The notes beneath the pieces were generated by a model. It was not told the DNA's origin. It worked only from the letters and a program-made list of their open reading frames with translations, and made no database searches. The position numbers and the translations under genes are program-made. A stretch of 64,000 nt of DNA from Chloranthus sessilifolius (Eukaryota; Streptophyta; Magnoliopsida; Chloranthales; Chloranthaceae). The stretch covers positions 104,719,097 through 104,783,096 of the forward strand of contig CM037590.1 of the NCBI GenBank assembly GCA_021018995.1, written 5' to 3'. Each line of letters starts with the position of its first letter. The stretch's first letter is position 1. Below, piece by piece: positions 20,941-33,200 of this stretch.

Positions 20941-21852
20941 TGTTAGATATTCAGGAAGCAATCGAAAATGATGAAAAGGGCAAGAGAATTGGACTCGAGG
21001 CGCATGTCGTTGTCTTTAAAGCGCTATTCGCTCCTTACTCGAATAAATTCTCGAGTTTGCAAAAGAGTTCTAGCGAGACGTTTCCAGGATACAACGAGCT
21101 CAATCTCTTGGATGCGATCCGTTACTTTGCAACAGTAGAGGATCGCCCCGTAAAACTTAATCTGATGAAGTACCACCAAAAGAAGAAAACAAGAAGAAAT
21201 TCTCAGGTTGTATGCAAGGATTCCGATGGATTTCTGAGTGTTTCAATCTGTGTCCTAAGGCCTCCGTCTATACAAATTTGAATATGACCGTATTGGACCA
21301 ATCATATTTTGACGCTCGAGATCTTTCAAAGATCTCAACCGCTACATCCAATCCGGCGCATGAAAGGTTGTAACTTTTAATTCAAATTGACGGTTATACA
21401 CCTTTATAAGCGGTTATAAAGCAGTTATCCAACGGTCAATATTTGACCAATCCGTTTGGCCCAATAGACCGAATTGACCCGTTGAATAGTGACCCATTAG
21501 GCCCGACCCAGCCCACGAATAATCTGACCGTTGGATCTGCCTGGTCAAAAATTCAAACCTCTCCTTGCGACGATGCGCACGTGCGAAGTGCAAAGTGCGT
21601 GCGCGCCTAAAGCGTAATCGCCTAAGCATGTCGCCACGCTGCAGCGCCGTGAAGCAATGACATAATAGAAGGTGAAAGGTTCTATATATAGCCTAAGCAC
21701 TTTTAATTTTTACCAATGTGGGACTATTCATTTGCATATAAAACTTGAGAATAACTATTGCCTAAAAACCCAACCCAAAACTAAGAAATCAAATAAAGTT
21801 TTATTTTCTTTAAATTATTAAAATATTTATTATATTAATAATAAATATAACA
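20941..21852 (-). repeat. Inner copia 5' LTR
   Basis: Right LTR of the minus-strand element, 912 bp, ending at the target duplication GTATG. No clear tRNA-Met primer site can be read beside it on the minus strand, so the site is mutated or atypical. Confidence 0.88.
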
Positions 21853-21857
21853 GTATG

Positions 21858-22245
21858 TCTTTCTCGAAGGGATGCGTGTAGCACATTTTCATAGGAAAAT
21901 TGTGCATTAACACACCACTTGATTTCTATTTAAAAAATCTAAAATCATGCATTGTTTTACACACCACAATAGAGTCTTGTTTCTTCTCTCTTGTTATGTC
22001 TTAAAAGGTCCTTATCAGAGCGTTCTTGCAGTATTTGGTGTTCGGATAACGTGATCGGATTCGCCAAATCCTTCACAAGAATACACAGTCGGTTTGCTAT
22101 ATTCTGGAACCAGTTTGCCAATGACTTGTTGGTGACCACTTTGCCGAAGTGTGGGGACAAATATGGGTTTGAAGACAATGATATTTCTCTTGCCTCGAAC
22201 CTGTTCCCTGTATTATTTCGAATCAATATTTTAATTTTTTCAACA
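21858..22245 (+). repeat. Outer copia 5' LTR, second piece
   Basis: It continues the LTR begun at 15520 and ends TTTCAACA. It aligns base by base with 45920-46309, including the segment ACACACCACTTGATTTCTAT. Confidence 0.87.
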
Positions 22246-23053
22246 ATTTTAAACCAATATTTTGTGACAATGATTGATATGAAAATGATTATAATGACCC
22301 TAAAATTCTAGGACTTTCTGACTGCTTTGGTATACGTGCCTAGCATGGAAATCAAGGCAACTTTAAATTTATAATAATAATAATAATAATATCAATATTA
22401 TTATTCTGTAAGTGTGTGAAACCATGTGTCAAGTGTGACACAAATCTGAGGTTTGATTGGGCCTCCTATGGAATGGTACGCACCTAGGTTTGGTGTGTTT
22501 GCTCAACACCGGAACGGAAACTTAGAGAGGGAAATATCAAAGATATTTCTCTATTTTAGCGTATAAGGGAAGGAAGAGATTGGAACCTCACCTCTCTCCA
22601 TCTCCTTCTTCTGATTTGGTCTGGTTTTTGCCTGTAAAATCATGAGGGGTACATAATTCGAGTTCTAGAGAACTCCCTCTGTGAAACCTGTGTAAGAGAA
22701 ACCCTAGGTCCTTGATTTTCTGAACTAGAACGCGAAGGGAAACGTGTTTATATGTTGGGTGTGACCTTGAAAGGTAGACACCTTTGTGTATTCGCATGGA
22801 GTTGCACCTCTAACTCCATAAATTTGTCAACGGCGACAAACTCCCCGATTCGGATCCGAAACCCACGTTGGATCGCAAATGTCGTGAACTAAGGAGCAGC
22901 CATCAAAGAGGTGATTTACTAAGTATTTGTAGGGTCTTTGATATGATAAATGTGCATTTATGTTGCTTGAATGATTCGTGGAAGAATCATGATGATTAAT
23001 GGTTGAAACAAGTTAAAATCAACGAAAGGCATTAATGACAGAGACTGTCATTA

Positions 23054-23700
23054 CTGATCGATCAAATTGAGTATTTGATCGATCAAATTATAATCTGATC
23101 GATCAAATTTGGGATTTGATCGATCGAATTATATGAGTTCCCTATAGAACAGGAAACCTATTTTTAGAAGTTGATGCCCGATATGATTGATCGATCAAAT
23201 TGGAGATTTGATCGATCAAATTTGAAACTGATCAATCAGAATATGAAGTGATCGATCAAGTGTGAACTGATCGATTAATTGAGAATTGATCGATCGAACA
23301 GTGAGATTAATTGATCAAATTAGGAAATTGATCGATCGAAAAGAAAGATTGATCGATCAAAATAGGGATTTGATCGATTGAATCTTATATGCGCCTTATA
23401 GAACAAGAGGTTTATTTTATGAAATTTATGACTTTGAAATCCGATCGATCAAACGAATAAGTTGATCGATCAAGAATCCTCTGTTCTATATATATAAACT
23501 TTTGGGTTCCAATCGATCAATTATGAGAATTGATTGATCAACTTGAGAATCCGATCGATCAAATAGGGAGTTGATCGATCAGATTTCTTTGTTCTGCCTG
23601 TAAAGGATTAAGGCATCCGATCGATCAATTGAAGTGATTGATCGATCAGATTTGAATCCGATCAATCAAAAAGAAGAATTGATTGATCAAATTCCTTGTT
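23054..23700. repeat. Phased palindrome array in the solo LTR
   Basis: Variants TTGATCGATCAAAT and TTGATCGATCGAAT start at 23054, 23075, 23095, 23116 and continue in clusters to 23700 at 20-22 bp spacing. The preferred flank (AAAT) differs from element 1, yet the spacing is the same. Confidence 0.88.
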
Positions 23701-24510
23701 TTGGCTTGTTTGGTTTTCTGGGAAAAATACTACTGGGCAGTGTACCAATTTCTGTTATGACACTTCTGACACTTAGTATACTATACGTATGGTCTAGGTT
23801 AAAACCAAGACACCTTAAAAAGCTTTGGATTTGCTTAGAAAGATATGTTATGAGGTAGGGGAAATTCAACTCAACTTGTATCTAAATTTGATTGCATGGT
23901 CTCACGGCATTTGCATTCTGACTTCTGTTTTAAAAGCATGTCTTTCATATCAATGAAAGCTCTGTTATCTAATTTTATTATCCGATTCTGTTATCTAATT
24001 CTGCTATCTGATTCCTGAGGTCCGTTATATGTATTGATTTAAAGTTCATGTGACGAATCCCCCTGACGTGGCAAGATACCCACGACCTGTACAACGAGAT
24101 ATCTATATATCTGATTTATAAACCCACTGGTACAAGTTGCTCTCCTTTGAAGAGGCTTTATGTAAATATAAAAAATTATTCATTGAACGACGATGGTCGG
24201 GGTTACCCATCGGCACACATCTGACTACCACGTGCTTTATTCACGAGAGTTATTTAAGTATAAAATTTAAGTTACTAAATCTATATGCATGCATATGAAA
24301 ACTCTAAGAAAAAAGTGCATTTACATTATTACGCATCATTACATCTGTAAAAGTTACGCATCGATATTTGATCATTACATGCGGATTCTTGGATTTAAAC
24401 ATCTGTCTTGAGTTATGTTCTGCAAACGATATTTTACATTTTAGATGTAATTTATTTGAGTTTCTTTTATTGAGCTTAGATGGTTAGCTCACCCTATTTT
24501 CATATAATAG

Positions 24511-24611
24511 GTTCTGAGGCTAGGGCTCCCGACATGGAGAGTGATCCCAATTATCCGCCCAAGGCGTAGGCTGAGGAGGATACTGATACCCCTGCTGACG
24601 AGTTTTATTAG
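24511..24611 (+). pseudogene. LTR acidic terminal exon, solo LTR copy
   Basis: After CATATAATAG the frame reads GT, then SEARAPDMESDPNYPPKA, a TAG, and AEEDTDTPADEFY with a stop. Phase and ending match the other LTR copies. Confidence 0.5.
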
Positions 24612-25588
24612 TAACCTGAGTATCTAGTATGTTATTTTGGGATCTATATATGTATTTTGGATTATCTGTGTGCTTGGTGGCCACCTTTCTACATTATTTA
24701 CTATAGATGTTTTACTTATAGTTTTATACATTCTATAGAAACCACTATTGGGAACCATTATTTTGAGTGATGGATATCCATCACCAGTGGTTCTTCTTGA
24801 TTCCTTTTTGAGGATGTGTGTTCTTTTGTTATACATGTATTTTGTAATAGCCCTAAAATTCTGAACAAGAAACCTACTGCTTTGATATACATGTCCAACA
24901 TGGAAATTGAGATAAATAAAAAATATTTAATTTAATATTATGAAAGATAATATTAATCAGTGGTAGAGTGAAGTCATGTGTGACTTATCGTTTAAGTCTG
25001 AGTCGTGTAAACCCTTGATGAGGTGTGGTACGCCATAGAAACTGTTTAGGTGCTCCACACAGGAGCTTAAGTTAAGGTAAAATAGAAATATCAAAGATAT
25101 TTCTATTTCTTAGCTTATAAGTGAAGGAAGAAGCATTGTATACCCACTTTGCATCTTCCTCTTCCTGCTTGTCCTGAGAAATTCAGTTAGGTTATGATTT
25201 TTAGGTGGTAGCTTTGAGAAACCACAGTAGAGAGAGACCTAGGTTAGTGATTGCTCAATTGGAGAGCGTGGAACCGACGGCATTATGTTAATCTATCTTA
25301 CAAGAACGTGCACTGTCACTGTGTGTCAAAGCGGAGGCACAAATCCATTGTCTTGGGTCGTAACGGTGACAAACCTTCCGATTTAGAATTCGAAACCCTC
25401 TTCGGATCGCATTGCCGGGATCCCGAAAGGTACTTCAAATAGGTGAGTTTTAGGTTTAAAATGGTGGAGGTTAAGACCTCATTAATGTACAAATGGGTGT
25501 GTGTGTGTGGTTGTTAGAAACCATTAAGAAGCAATGATGAAAATTGATCAAACTAGTGATCGCCATTAATGACAGAAAACTGTCATTA

Positions 25589-26165
25589 TTGATCGATCAA
25601 AGTAGTTAATTAATCGATCAAAATTGGGATTGATCGATCAAGGCAGTGAATTGATCGATCATTTTGTATAACCAGTTAATGAGAATAGTAAGTGAGCTTT
25701 CTGGAAGTTCGATGCCCGATGAGCATTGATTGATCAATTTGGAGTTTGATCGATCAATTCTGAAGGTTGATCGATCAAATTTGGAATTGATCGATCAATA
25801 AGAAAGGCTGATCGATCACAGTGAAGTGATCGATCAAAGGCAAGAATGATCGATCAATAGGAAATTGATCAATCAATGAGGCGGATTGATCGATCAATTT
25901 AGAGATTGATCGATCAAAATTATATAAAAGTTATACAAATAGAGGGGCGCTATTTTTGAAAATTTAAAATTTGTCTAGATTGATTGATCAATGGGGAAAT
26001 TGATCGATCAAATTGAGGGATTGATCGATCAATGTGGAAGATTAATAGATCAAGTTACTTAGATTTTGTGAGTTAAATAAGATGATTGATCGATCAAGGA
26101 AGGCAATTGGTCGATCAAGGTGATGGATTGATCGATCAAGCAGGGACATTGATCGATCAATCACC
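25589..26165. repeat. Phased palindrome array, 5' LTR of element 2
   Basis: Copies of TTGATCGATCAA and close variants from 25589 at about 20-22 bp intervals, in clusters on both sides of the TATA-like sequence at 25921. Confidence 0.88.
25921..25929 (+). promoter_or_regulatory. Candidate TATA box, element 2 5' LTR
   Basis: TATATAAAA in the gap between array clusters, matching the TATAAAG position of element 1. The 3' LTR has TTATATAAAT at 41861. Confidence 0.5.
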
Positions 26166-26979
26166 CCTATTTTTCTGCTGTTTTAGTTTTGTGGGCAAAA
26201 CACTACTGGGCACTGCGCCAGTTAGTATCCTGACATGTCTGACACTTAGTGTACTATGTCTATGGTTTAGGATCAGACCATGATGCATTGAAAAGCCGTG
26301 GATTTGCTTAGAAAGAGGTCTGATCTAAGGTAGGGGAAATCCAACCTAAAAATGTATCTGAATATGATTTCATGATTCCTTCATATCTGTATCCTGATTT
26401 TCTATTTTAAAAGCATATTTGCATATCAATCAATCTCTATCATCTTTGATTCCTGCATTCTGATTTCTGTGTTCTGAAGCCTGTTTCTGATTTCTAATAT
26501 CTGATTTTTGAGGTCATATGTGTGTATATGATTTTAAGTATTTAATCTAGATGATCCCCACCGACTCGACGGTATATCCGTGCCCTGGCACAATTATGTA
26601 TTTGCTTTGATAATCCCTCGACACAATTGCACTCTATAGATGAGGCATTGTTGCACTCTAAAAATTGTTCATATGAACGACGATTGGTTGGGCTTTCCTA
26701 TTGGCATATACCTGATTACCACGTGCTATATATTCACGGGAGTTTCTTAAGTTAGAAATATGCATGATTTAAGTCACAAATTATATACTAATAGCATCTA
26801 TTCTTTTCTTTGAAAACTCAGTACATGTCATTTGATTTATCCTGTCTGCATATTCTTACTTGATCATCTGTTTGAGATACTACCTGCAAAATCATGTCTT
26901 ACATTTTTAATATAATTTTAGCTGTGATTCTTCTACTTAGTTTAGATGTAGCTCACCCTGTTTTCTATAACATTAATAG

Positions 26980-27089
26980 GTTCTGAGGCTAGAGCTCCTG
27001 GTACAGAGAGCGATCCTGTCTACCAGCCTGATCCGAAGGCTGAGGCTAAGGAGGAGGATACCGATACCCCAGTTGACGAGTTCTATTAG
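26980..27089 (+). CDS. LTR acidic terminal exon, element 2 5' LTR
   Basis: After CATTAATAG: GT, then SEARAPGTESDPVYQPDP, an acidic stretch, TDTPVDEFY and stop. It is intact here. Same phase as the copies at 3546 and 42947. Confidence 0.55.
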
Positions 27090-27218
27090 CTTTCTGGGTA
27101 TTAGTTTATACTTTTTTTGGTTTTCGTACTGAATTCTAGATTATTTGTGTGCCTGGTGGCCACCATCTGTACTTATTATTATAAATGTTGTATTTACTTG
27201 TATTGTTATACATTCTGT

Positions 27219-27422
27219 AGGAACCACTATTAGGAACCATTATTTTGGGTGATGGATGTCCATCACCAGTGGTTCTTCTTGGTTCCTTTTTGGAGAATAT
27301 ATATTCTTTTATCTTATAAATATGTATTGTTTATTTTTTCTTTTTCTTAAAAATATATATGATGACTCGATCTGCCACTACTGGATAGTGTCTGCTCTGA
27401 TTTTCGCTAGACGAGCAGACAC
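27219..27422 (+). promoter_or_regulatory. Hairpins H2 and H3 of element 2 5' LTR
   Basis: H2 (27219-27287) starts AGGAACCACT and ends TGGTTCCT with inner stem GGTGATG/CATCACC. H3 (27388-27422) pairs GTGTCTGCTC with GAGCAGACAC over 15 bases. H3 differs from element 1 by a paired exchange. Confidence 0.6.
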
Positions 27423-27505
27423 TCTGTGATTTATCCTGGGGATCATCCAGAGCATGATCTTGATGGCACAAATTTTCGAGTGTAGAAAATTCGGGCTGTC
27501 ATAGT

Positions 27506-27518
27506 TGGTATCAGAGCC
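27506..27518 (+). promoter_or_regulatory. Primer-binding site, initiator tRNA-Met
   Basis: TGGTATCAGAGCC, two bases after the 5' LTR, is the canonical sequence for this primer in plant Ty3 elements. Confidence 0.93.
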
Positions 27519-27609
27519 TAGGCTTTAGGTTGAACTGCGGTAGGTCGGATTGTTTTTACAATCTATGTACTAATCAATGTTATTGTTTTCACAATGATAG
27601 ACCGGTACT

Positions 27610-28842
27610 ATGGGCCCTAAGTTCAGAGGTGGACATAGTGGAGGTCGAGAGGGACATAGAGAGGTGCTCTTGAGAGAGGTCCCTGATATCACTAGTACTT
27701 CTAGGGGATTAGAGTTCCTATCGGATACAAATGTAATTCCGATAGGACCGAGAGGAGGAAGAAGAGTCAACGAGGATAGAATGGAGCAGGTGTTAAAAGG
27801 TTGGCTACCAATGTCGCTCAGCAGACTGCTGCTTTGAATCAGCAAGCAGCTAGACCACCTCACCAACCCAGCGGTTTTGTCAAGTTTAGGAGAATGAGAC
27901 CTCCTAACTTATCTGGTTAGACTGATCCCATTGAAGCTGAGGGATGGATAGAGGAAATGGAGAAGTTATTTAAAGTGCACCAGTGCAGTGATGTGGAGAA
28001 AGTGTGTTGGGCCACTTTCAAATTAGATGGTGATGTCGGACCATGGTGGAAGTCAGTATCAAGGAACAGAGAAAGAGAACTCCCTAACACTCCTTGGACT
28101 TGGGAGGAGTTCACTGAGGTCTTCTACAACAAATACTTCCCAAAAATAGTAAGGCATCAGTGGGAGGTGAAGTTTATTGAGTTGAAATAAGGTGCAATGT
28201 CAGTGAGGGAATATGGTGATGAGTATGATCACTTATCTAGATTCGCACCACAGCATGTAGCCACCGAGCTGATTATAGCTCATAAGTTTCAACTTGGTTT
28301 GAGGCAGAACCTACAAAAGGATGTAGCCATGTGGGAGATGAAAACGTACGAGAGTGTGATGTCTAAAGCTCTCATCGGGGAAGAGGAAAACCAGAAGCAG
28401 TTTGCTTTGAGAGACAAGCAAAGCAGAGAGAGGTCATTTCAGGGGCAATCTCAGGACCCTAAACAAAACAAGAGGGCTAGATTCTCCAGACCTCCGAAAT
28501 ATCCTACACACTCCAGACCGGTGATAACTATAGGGCCTAGTTCATATCAGAGGCCAAGATGCATCGCTTAGACCATTCCAAGGGTATCATCATTCACTCT
28601 GGCCCTGTCATGTGCTAAGTGTGAGAAACCACACAAGCCAGAGGATTGTAGGAGAGAGAGTGGGGCGTGCTTCAAGTGTGGCAAGATGAGCCACATGGTC
28701 AGGAATTGCCCAAAGGAGAGTAAGGAGAGCCAGGAGCGGTTCGGATCAGTGTTTACTCAAAGATCCTCTCGACCTGTGGTTCAAAGTCGAGCATATGCTG
28801 TTACCACAACTAATGCTCTGACATCGAATGATGTCATACAAG
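27610..28842 (+). pseudogene. gag: gag of element 2
   Basis: It starts at ATG 27610 (MGPKFRGGHSGG). The gag core is better kept than in element 1: EGWIEEMEKLFKVHQC, FKLDGDVGPWW, FYNKYFPKIVRHQWE, then SVREYGDEYDHLSRF and LIIAHKFQLGLRQNL. Zinc knuckles are at about 28612-28715: CAKCEKPHKPEDC, and CFKCGKMSHMVRNC, which keeps the CX2CX4HX4C spacing. A one-base loss near 27797 shifts the frame, and stops lie at 27918, 28188 and 28569. It ends at the donor-like CAAG/GTATG. Confidence 0.88.
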
Positions 28843-28994
28843 GTATGACTAAATTTCGAAGTGAGATTATTTCTTTAGTAGAATGAACTGGAAATTTGTA
28901 ATGTAGAATTATTGTGATTATATGTTTATGACAATGATGCACATTGCACATACACATTGTAAGCACTTGATTGAATTGTGTGACTGAATTATAG
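28843..28994 (+). other. Candidate intron between gag and protease, 152 bp
   Basis: GTATG start, GAATTATAG end with TGACTGAAT upstream. Same place, ends and length class as 5464-5613 in element 1, while the interior differs clearly. Confidence 0.6.
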
Positions 28995-29340
28995 GTGTGA
29001 TGAAGGTGTATCAGCATTGTGATATTTGCTTTCATAAAGCATGAGTTTTGGTAGACCCAGATTCTACACATTCATTTATTGGGCCTCAATTCACGAAAGA
29101 ATTGAGCATCACTCCTGAGCACTTAGACTTCATATTGACGGTGTCTATTCCTATGGGTTTGACATTATTCTTGGAATGGACTGGCTATCCGCTTACTATG
29201 CGAGCGTCGATTACCTTCGGAAAGTTATAGTTTTTCATCCTCTAAAGGAAAGGTCATTCAGATTCTTCAGGGTGAAGTCTAAGGTAGTCCTGTTGATATC
29301 AGCTATTCGGGCTGAGAAGATGATGAAGAATGGATGCAGC
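28995..29340 (+). pseudogene. Protease region of element 2
   Basis: Active-site motif VLVDPDSTHSFIGPQF at about 29047-29090, with Gly changed to Asp at the D-[ST]-G site. About 85 bases of the middle are missing relative to element 1 (after TVSIPMG), joining it to the MDWLSAYYASVDY segment in another frame. An in-frame TGA (29042-29044) stands just before the motif, as in element 1. Confidence 0.8.
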
Positions 29341-30246
29341 GGCTATATGACATTTCTGCAAGAGCAAATGGAAGAAAAAAATGTGATATCCGACATTCAC
29401 GTTGCTTCTAAATACCCCGACATGTTTCCCGAGGATTTACCAGGACTACCACCTGCTCGGGAGATTGAATTTGTGATAAATCTAGTTCCGGGTACTGAGC
29501 CAGTATCTAAAGCTCCGCATCGGATGGCTCCTACAAAATTGTAAGAATTAAAGGAGCAATTGCAAGAACTGTTTGACAAAGGATTTATTCGACCTAGTGT
29601 GTCTCCTTAGGGAGCACAAGTACTATTTGTCAGGAAGAAAGATCGTTCGATGCGTCTGTGCATTGATTACTGCCGGTTGAATAAGTTGACGATTAATAAT
29701 CGTTACCCGCTTCCGAGAATAGATGGTCTCTTTGATCAGTTAATAGGAGCGAGGTTCTTTTCAAATATTGACTTACGATCGTGTTATCATCAGCTACGAG
29801 TCAAAGCAGAGGATATCGAGAAGACGGCGTTCAAAACCAGATATGGGCATTATGAGTTTTTGGTGATGCCATTTGGATTGATGAACGCACCTGCGTCTTT
29901 TATGGACCTAATGAACCGAGTGTTTAAACCACACTTGGATAAGTCCGTGGTTGTCTTTGTAGATGACATTCTTGTCTATTTCAAGACCAAGGAGGAACAT
30001 GAAGGACATCTGTACATGGCTATACAGACCCTCAGAGATCACAAACTGTATGTAAAGCTCAGTAAGTGTGAGTTTTGGCTGGACCAAGTAAGCTTCTTGA
30101 GTCATATCATCTCTGCTAAGGGTATAATAGTTGATCCGACGAAAATTAAAGCAATAGTGAATTGGGAACAACTGAGAACGGTAACCGAGGTCCATAGTTT
30201 TCTTGGCTTGACAGGATACTGCAAACAATTTGTAGAAGGGTTTTCC
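29341..30246 (+). pseudogene. Reverse transcriptase of element 2
   Basis: Motifs in order: [38 protein letters not shown] (29650), [25 protein letters not shown], and an intact polymerase box [12 protein letters not shown] (about 29950-29985). Stops stand at 29542 (TAA) and at a Trp codon in SPWGA (TAG, about 29608). The domain runs to FVEGF at 30240 and is then cut by insertion A; it resumes at 33608. Confidence 0.9.
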
Positions 30247-33200
30247 TATTGGGGAATTTCTAGTGTGCTGATTATTGTGTAATGATAAAAGCAAAATAAA
30301 AATAAAGTAAAACAGAGGATGGATTCAACACATCTAAACTATCCTAAACCTACAAGATACAGGGTCCATTTGTAGCAAGTTTTAATAAGTAAGAGTTTTA
30401 ATAAGTTCTAAACCTAGAGGGTGTGTAGTAGACCTCCAGATCTGGCTACAGATCTGGCAATTCTAAGGAGAAAGAGAGCTTTTCGAGTGTCACTAGATCT
30501 AATTTATAGAATTGAAATAAAACTAAACTAAGAGATGGAGGAAGATGGATGGAAAAATAAAGATCAAATGGTGAGAAATAGATAGCTAGGGCCTAGTTTT
30601 TATTGTAAAACAGATCAAGATCTGAGGATATGCAGCCATCCTTCATTTAGCTACAGGCACAAATGCAAGGTATAAGAATTTGATCTAGACCGGTGGTTTG
30701 GATTCATCTTAAGGCTATGATCTGTCCACTTAAATGGTCACAGATCATCCAATAGATTTCCTACATTCCAATGGCTTCGATCAGAATAAGATAATCACTA
30801 CAGAAGTTGTGGATGCAAGGCCATCAAACCCAGAGAAATTAGATGGTCATCAAGAGATCTACCAATTAAGCAGGTGAGCTGCTTAACAAACTCCTCTACA
30901 CAAATCCGATCAAGAATCTAATGGGACCACAAGAGCTATAGATTTAACTAAGCTTTAAAATCAACAATTTATTACTTCAAATAAAACAACTTACAATAAA
31001 CTTGTTTCCAGATCTGTAGTCTGTGCATCGATCCACATTTCTTCATGCCAAAATTATAATTACAAAAAAGATGTGAGCTGCTATCTAGATCTAATCCAAC
31101 AGGCTGGATTAGAGAGAGAACGGGAAAGAGAAAAAGAAAAATAAAACCTAAAATTAAACCTAGATGAGCTAATGAGAACTCAGGCTATTCCTTTGTTCTT
31201 ACTTTCCTTGTTGAAGAAAAATAGTAAAATAGATAGGTATTTATACATATGCATTGATCCTTGTGCCTTGGGTTTCAGCCAATCAGAGAGCAGTGATGGA
31301 TCCCCTTTTGTTGTGCTTCAGTTGCATTCCCATCAAAAATTAGCTCATACCCATGTGCAGGGTTTCCTGTGCATTGGAGTTCCAAATCTGCCCTTGCTTA
31401 CCAAAAATACTCAGCTACTCATCTTTATACTTGTTGTCCACAAAATGGACCCAAGCTGCCCCTGCTGTCCATTACTCTTTCTAGTTGCACGCCTCAAGTG
31501 CTTGCCCATAAAATAATTATTCTTAGCTGCCCCCAAAATATCCCTGCTGTAATTATTTCCAATTATTTCTAAACGGCCTAATGTATTTCTGCTGTTTGTC
31601 ACCAAAACAGCCCCAAATGGGTCCCGTTTTACTAAACTGCTGATATTAAATCTCATGGCTGCAGCTTGAAAGAATAAGCTTGAAGCATTTCGATAGGGTG
31701 AGCTGCAACCACATGAACCATTCGATGGGTTCTGATTTGCGGTCCAAAGAATCCTTCGACAGGTTGTAATGGGAGGCTGAAGCAAGAAGTATAAATATAC
31801 AAATGTCTATGCAGCTGCACATAAGACGTCAGGTTTGAGGGGTTTTCTGAGAAATCGACGGTTGGATAGGATCTTGATTACACATCGACAGATTTGAAGC
31901 TGGCTGCAGGTTGGGCATCTCTACGGATTGAGATATTTAAGCGGTCAAAGGGCTTTATGGTCTAATTTTGCAGCTGAAGTTTGCATGCAAGTTTGCTAGG
32001 AGGCTACTGTATATTGGACCATTCGATAGGATGGTGAGGCTGTGGAGGATCCCTTTGCTAGGAAGGACTGAAATCAAACTCAATCTACTCGATAGGTTCA
32101 ACAAGTGACATCCTAATCCATTCATGAGGTTGCACTGTGAAGAGCTCGACAGGTTTAGTGGCAGCTTCAACAAGTCCACATGTTTGGCTGGGGTCTATGC
32201 AATCCGATAGGTTCCATGGGGCTGCTTCTACTTGATTTTCGATAGGATCTAATCCCACATGGTCGATAGGTGCAAACTGCATTTCGATAGGTTGCTGGGA
32301 TTTGTAGAGCTCGACAGGTTGAAGATGGGCTGCTGCATTCGATAGGATGAAGAGATGGGGCTGCAGCTGGGTATTTCGATAGGATCTAGGTGCAGCTTGC
32401 TGTTTTGAAGGCTTTAGCTGAGTGTTTCGATAGGTTAGCTGTAGAGGGTTGCTGCAAGGTGGGCTTAGGAATGCAGTTCTATAGGTGCAAGGCTTGGGAG
32501 CTCCACTTCGATAGGATCACCAGCAGCAGAACTCGATAGGTTAGCTGCTTGGAAACAGCTGAACTCGATAGGATTGAAGCTGCTGACCTTGCTGCGCTGC
32601 TCGATGGGTTGAAGAAGTGAGTATTCGACAGGTTCAACATTGTGCATGGAGCTCATCTGCTCGGTAGGTAGCTAATGGGTTTAACTGCTGGTTTAATGGC
32701 TGCAGCTCATGCTTGTTGAGAGGTTGCTACAGCTTTAGATCGGTAGAATGGCTGAAAGGTGCACTACTCCCTTTGACAGGTTTACATGCTGATGCTGATT
32801 TAGATGGCTGGAGCTGCAAGTTGGTCTACATCTGAAGAGGTTCAAATGCAGGTGCATGAACTGCTCGAACCCTTGCTGAAACTTGAAGCAATCCATTCGT
32901 GAGGTTGGGGCTACATCTCGACAGGTTTTGCTTCTTCCTCCTTGTAGCTTTCAACAAGTTTATTCTTTATATTCCAGGGCAAGTGCTCAGCTCCAGCATT
33001 AACTCAAGAGGTTTGGAGCTGCTGTTATCTACATGTTGGTGAACTTATGTACTGCTGTTCCAAGGCTCATGTGTGCAACTCATGTGAATACACATGTTGT
33101 ACTTGCGTTGCATGGAGTATGCTTGACAGGTAGGCTGATATATGGCCTGCAGCTTGCTGATGCTCTTGAAGTTAAAGTTATAAACTCGACAGGTTCAAGC

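Larger units (their letters stand above)
15622..21852 (-). mobile_element. Inner Ty1/copia element, 6.2 kb, reverse strand
   Basis: LTRs of 909 bp (15622-16530) and 912 bp (20941-21852) begin TGTTAGATATT and end ATATAACA in plus reading. The target duplication GTATG stands at 15617-15621 and 21853-21857. Coding is on the minus strand in copia order: gag, protease, integrase, RT, RNase H. A polypurine tract (GTGGGGATTGTT on the minus strand) borders the left LTR. The coding region is heavily decayed. Confidence 0.92.
22290..24842 (+). mobile_element. Chromovirus solo LTR, first piece
   Basis: It begins TATAATGACCCTAAAATTC (terminal TG changed to TA), and its second piece, 43470-43653, ends CTGTCACA. 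The target duplication ATGAT stands at 22285-22289 and 43654-43658. Joined, the LTR is about 2.73 kb. No internal region exists, so it arose by recombination between two LTRs. It belongs to a sister family of elements 1 and 2. Features: palindrome array 23054-23700, acidic frame 24511-24611 (one internal stop), H2 at 24737-24804. Element 2 is inserted in it. Confidence 0.9.
24843..27503 (+). repeat. 5' LTR of element 2
   Basis: It begins TGTAATAGCCCTAAAATTC and ends CTGTCATA. Array 25589-26165, TATA-like TATATAAAA at 25921, donor-like AAG/GTAGGGGAAA near 26329, acidic exon 26980-27089, H2 27219-27287, H3 27388-27422. Confidence 0.93.

Noticed and set aside
31172..31785. Open frames of 114-124 codons inside insertion A
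   Set aside because: No recognisable domain, opposite strands overlap, composition is that of surrounding non-coding sequence.
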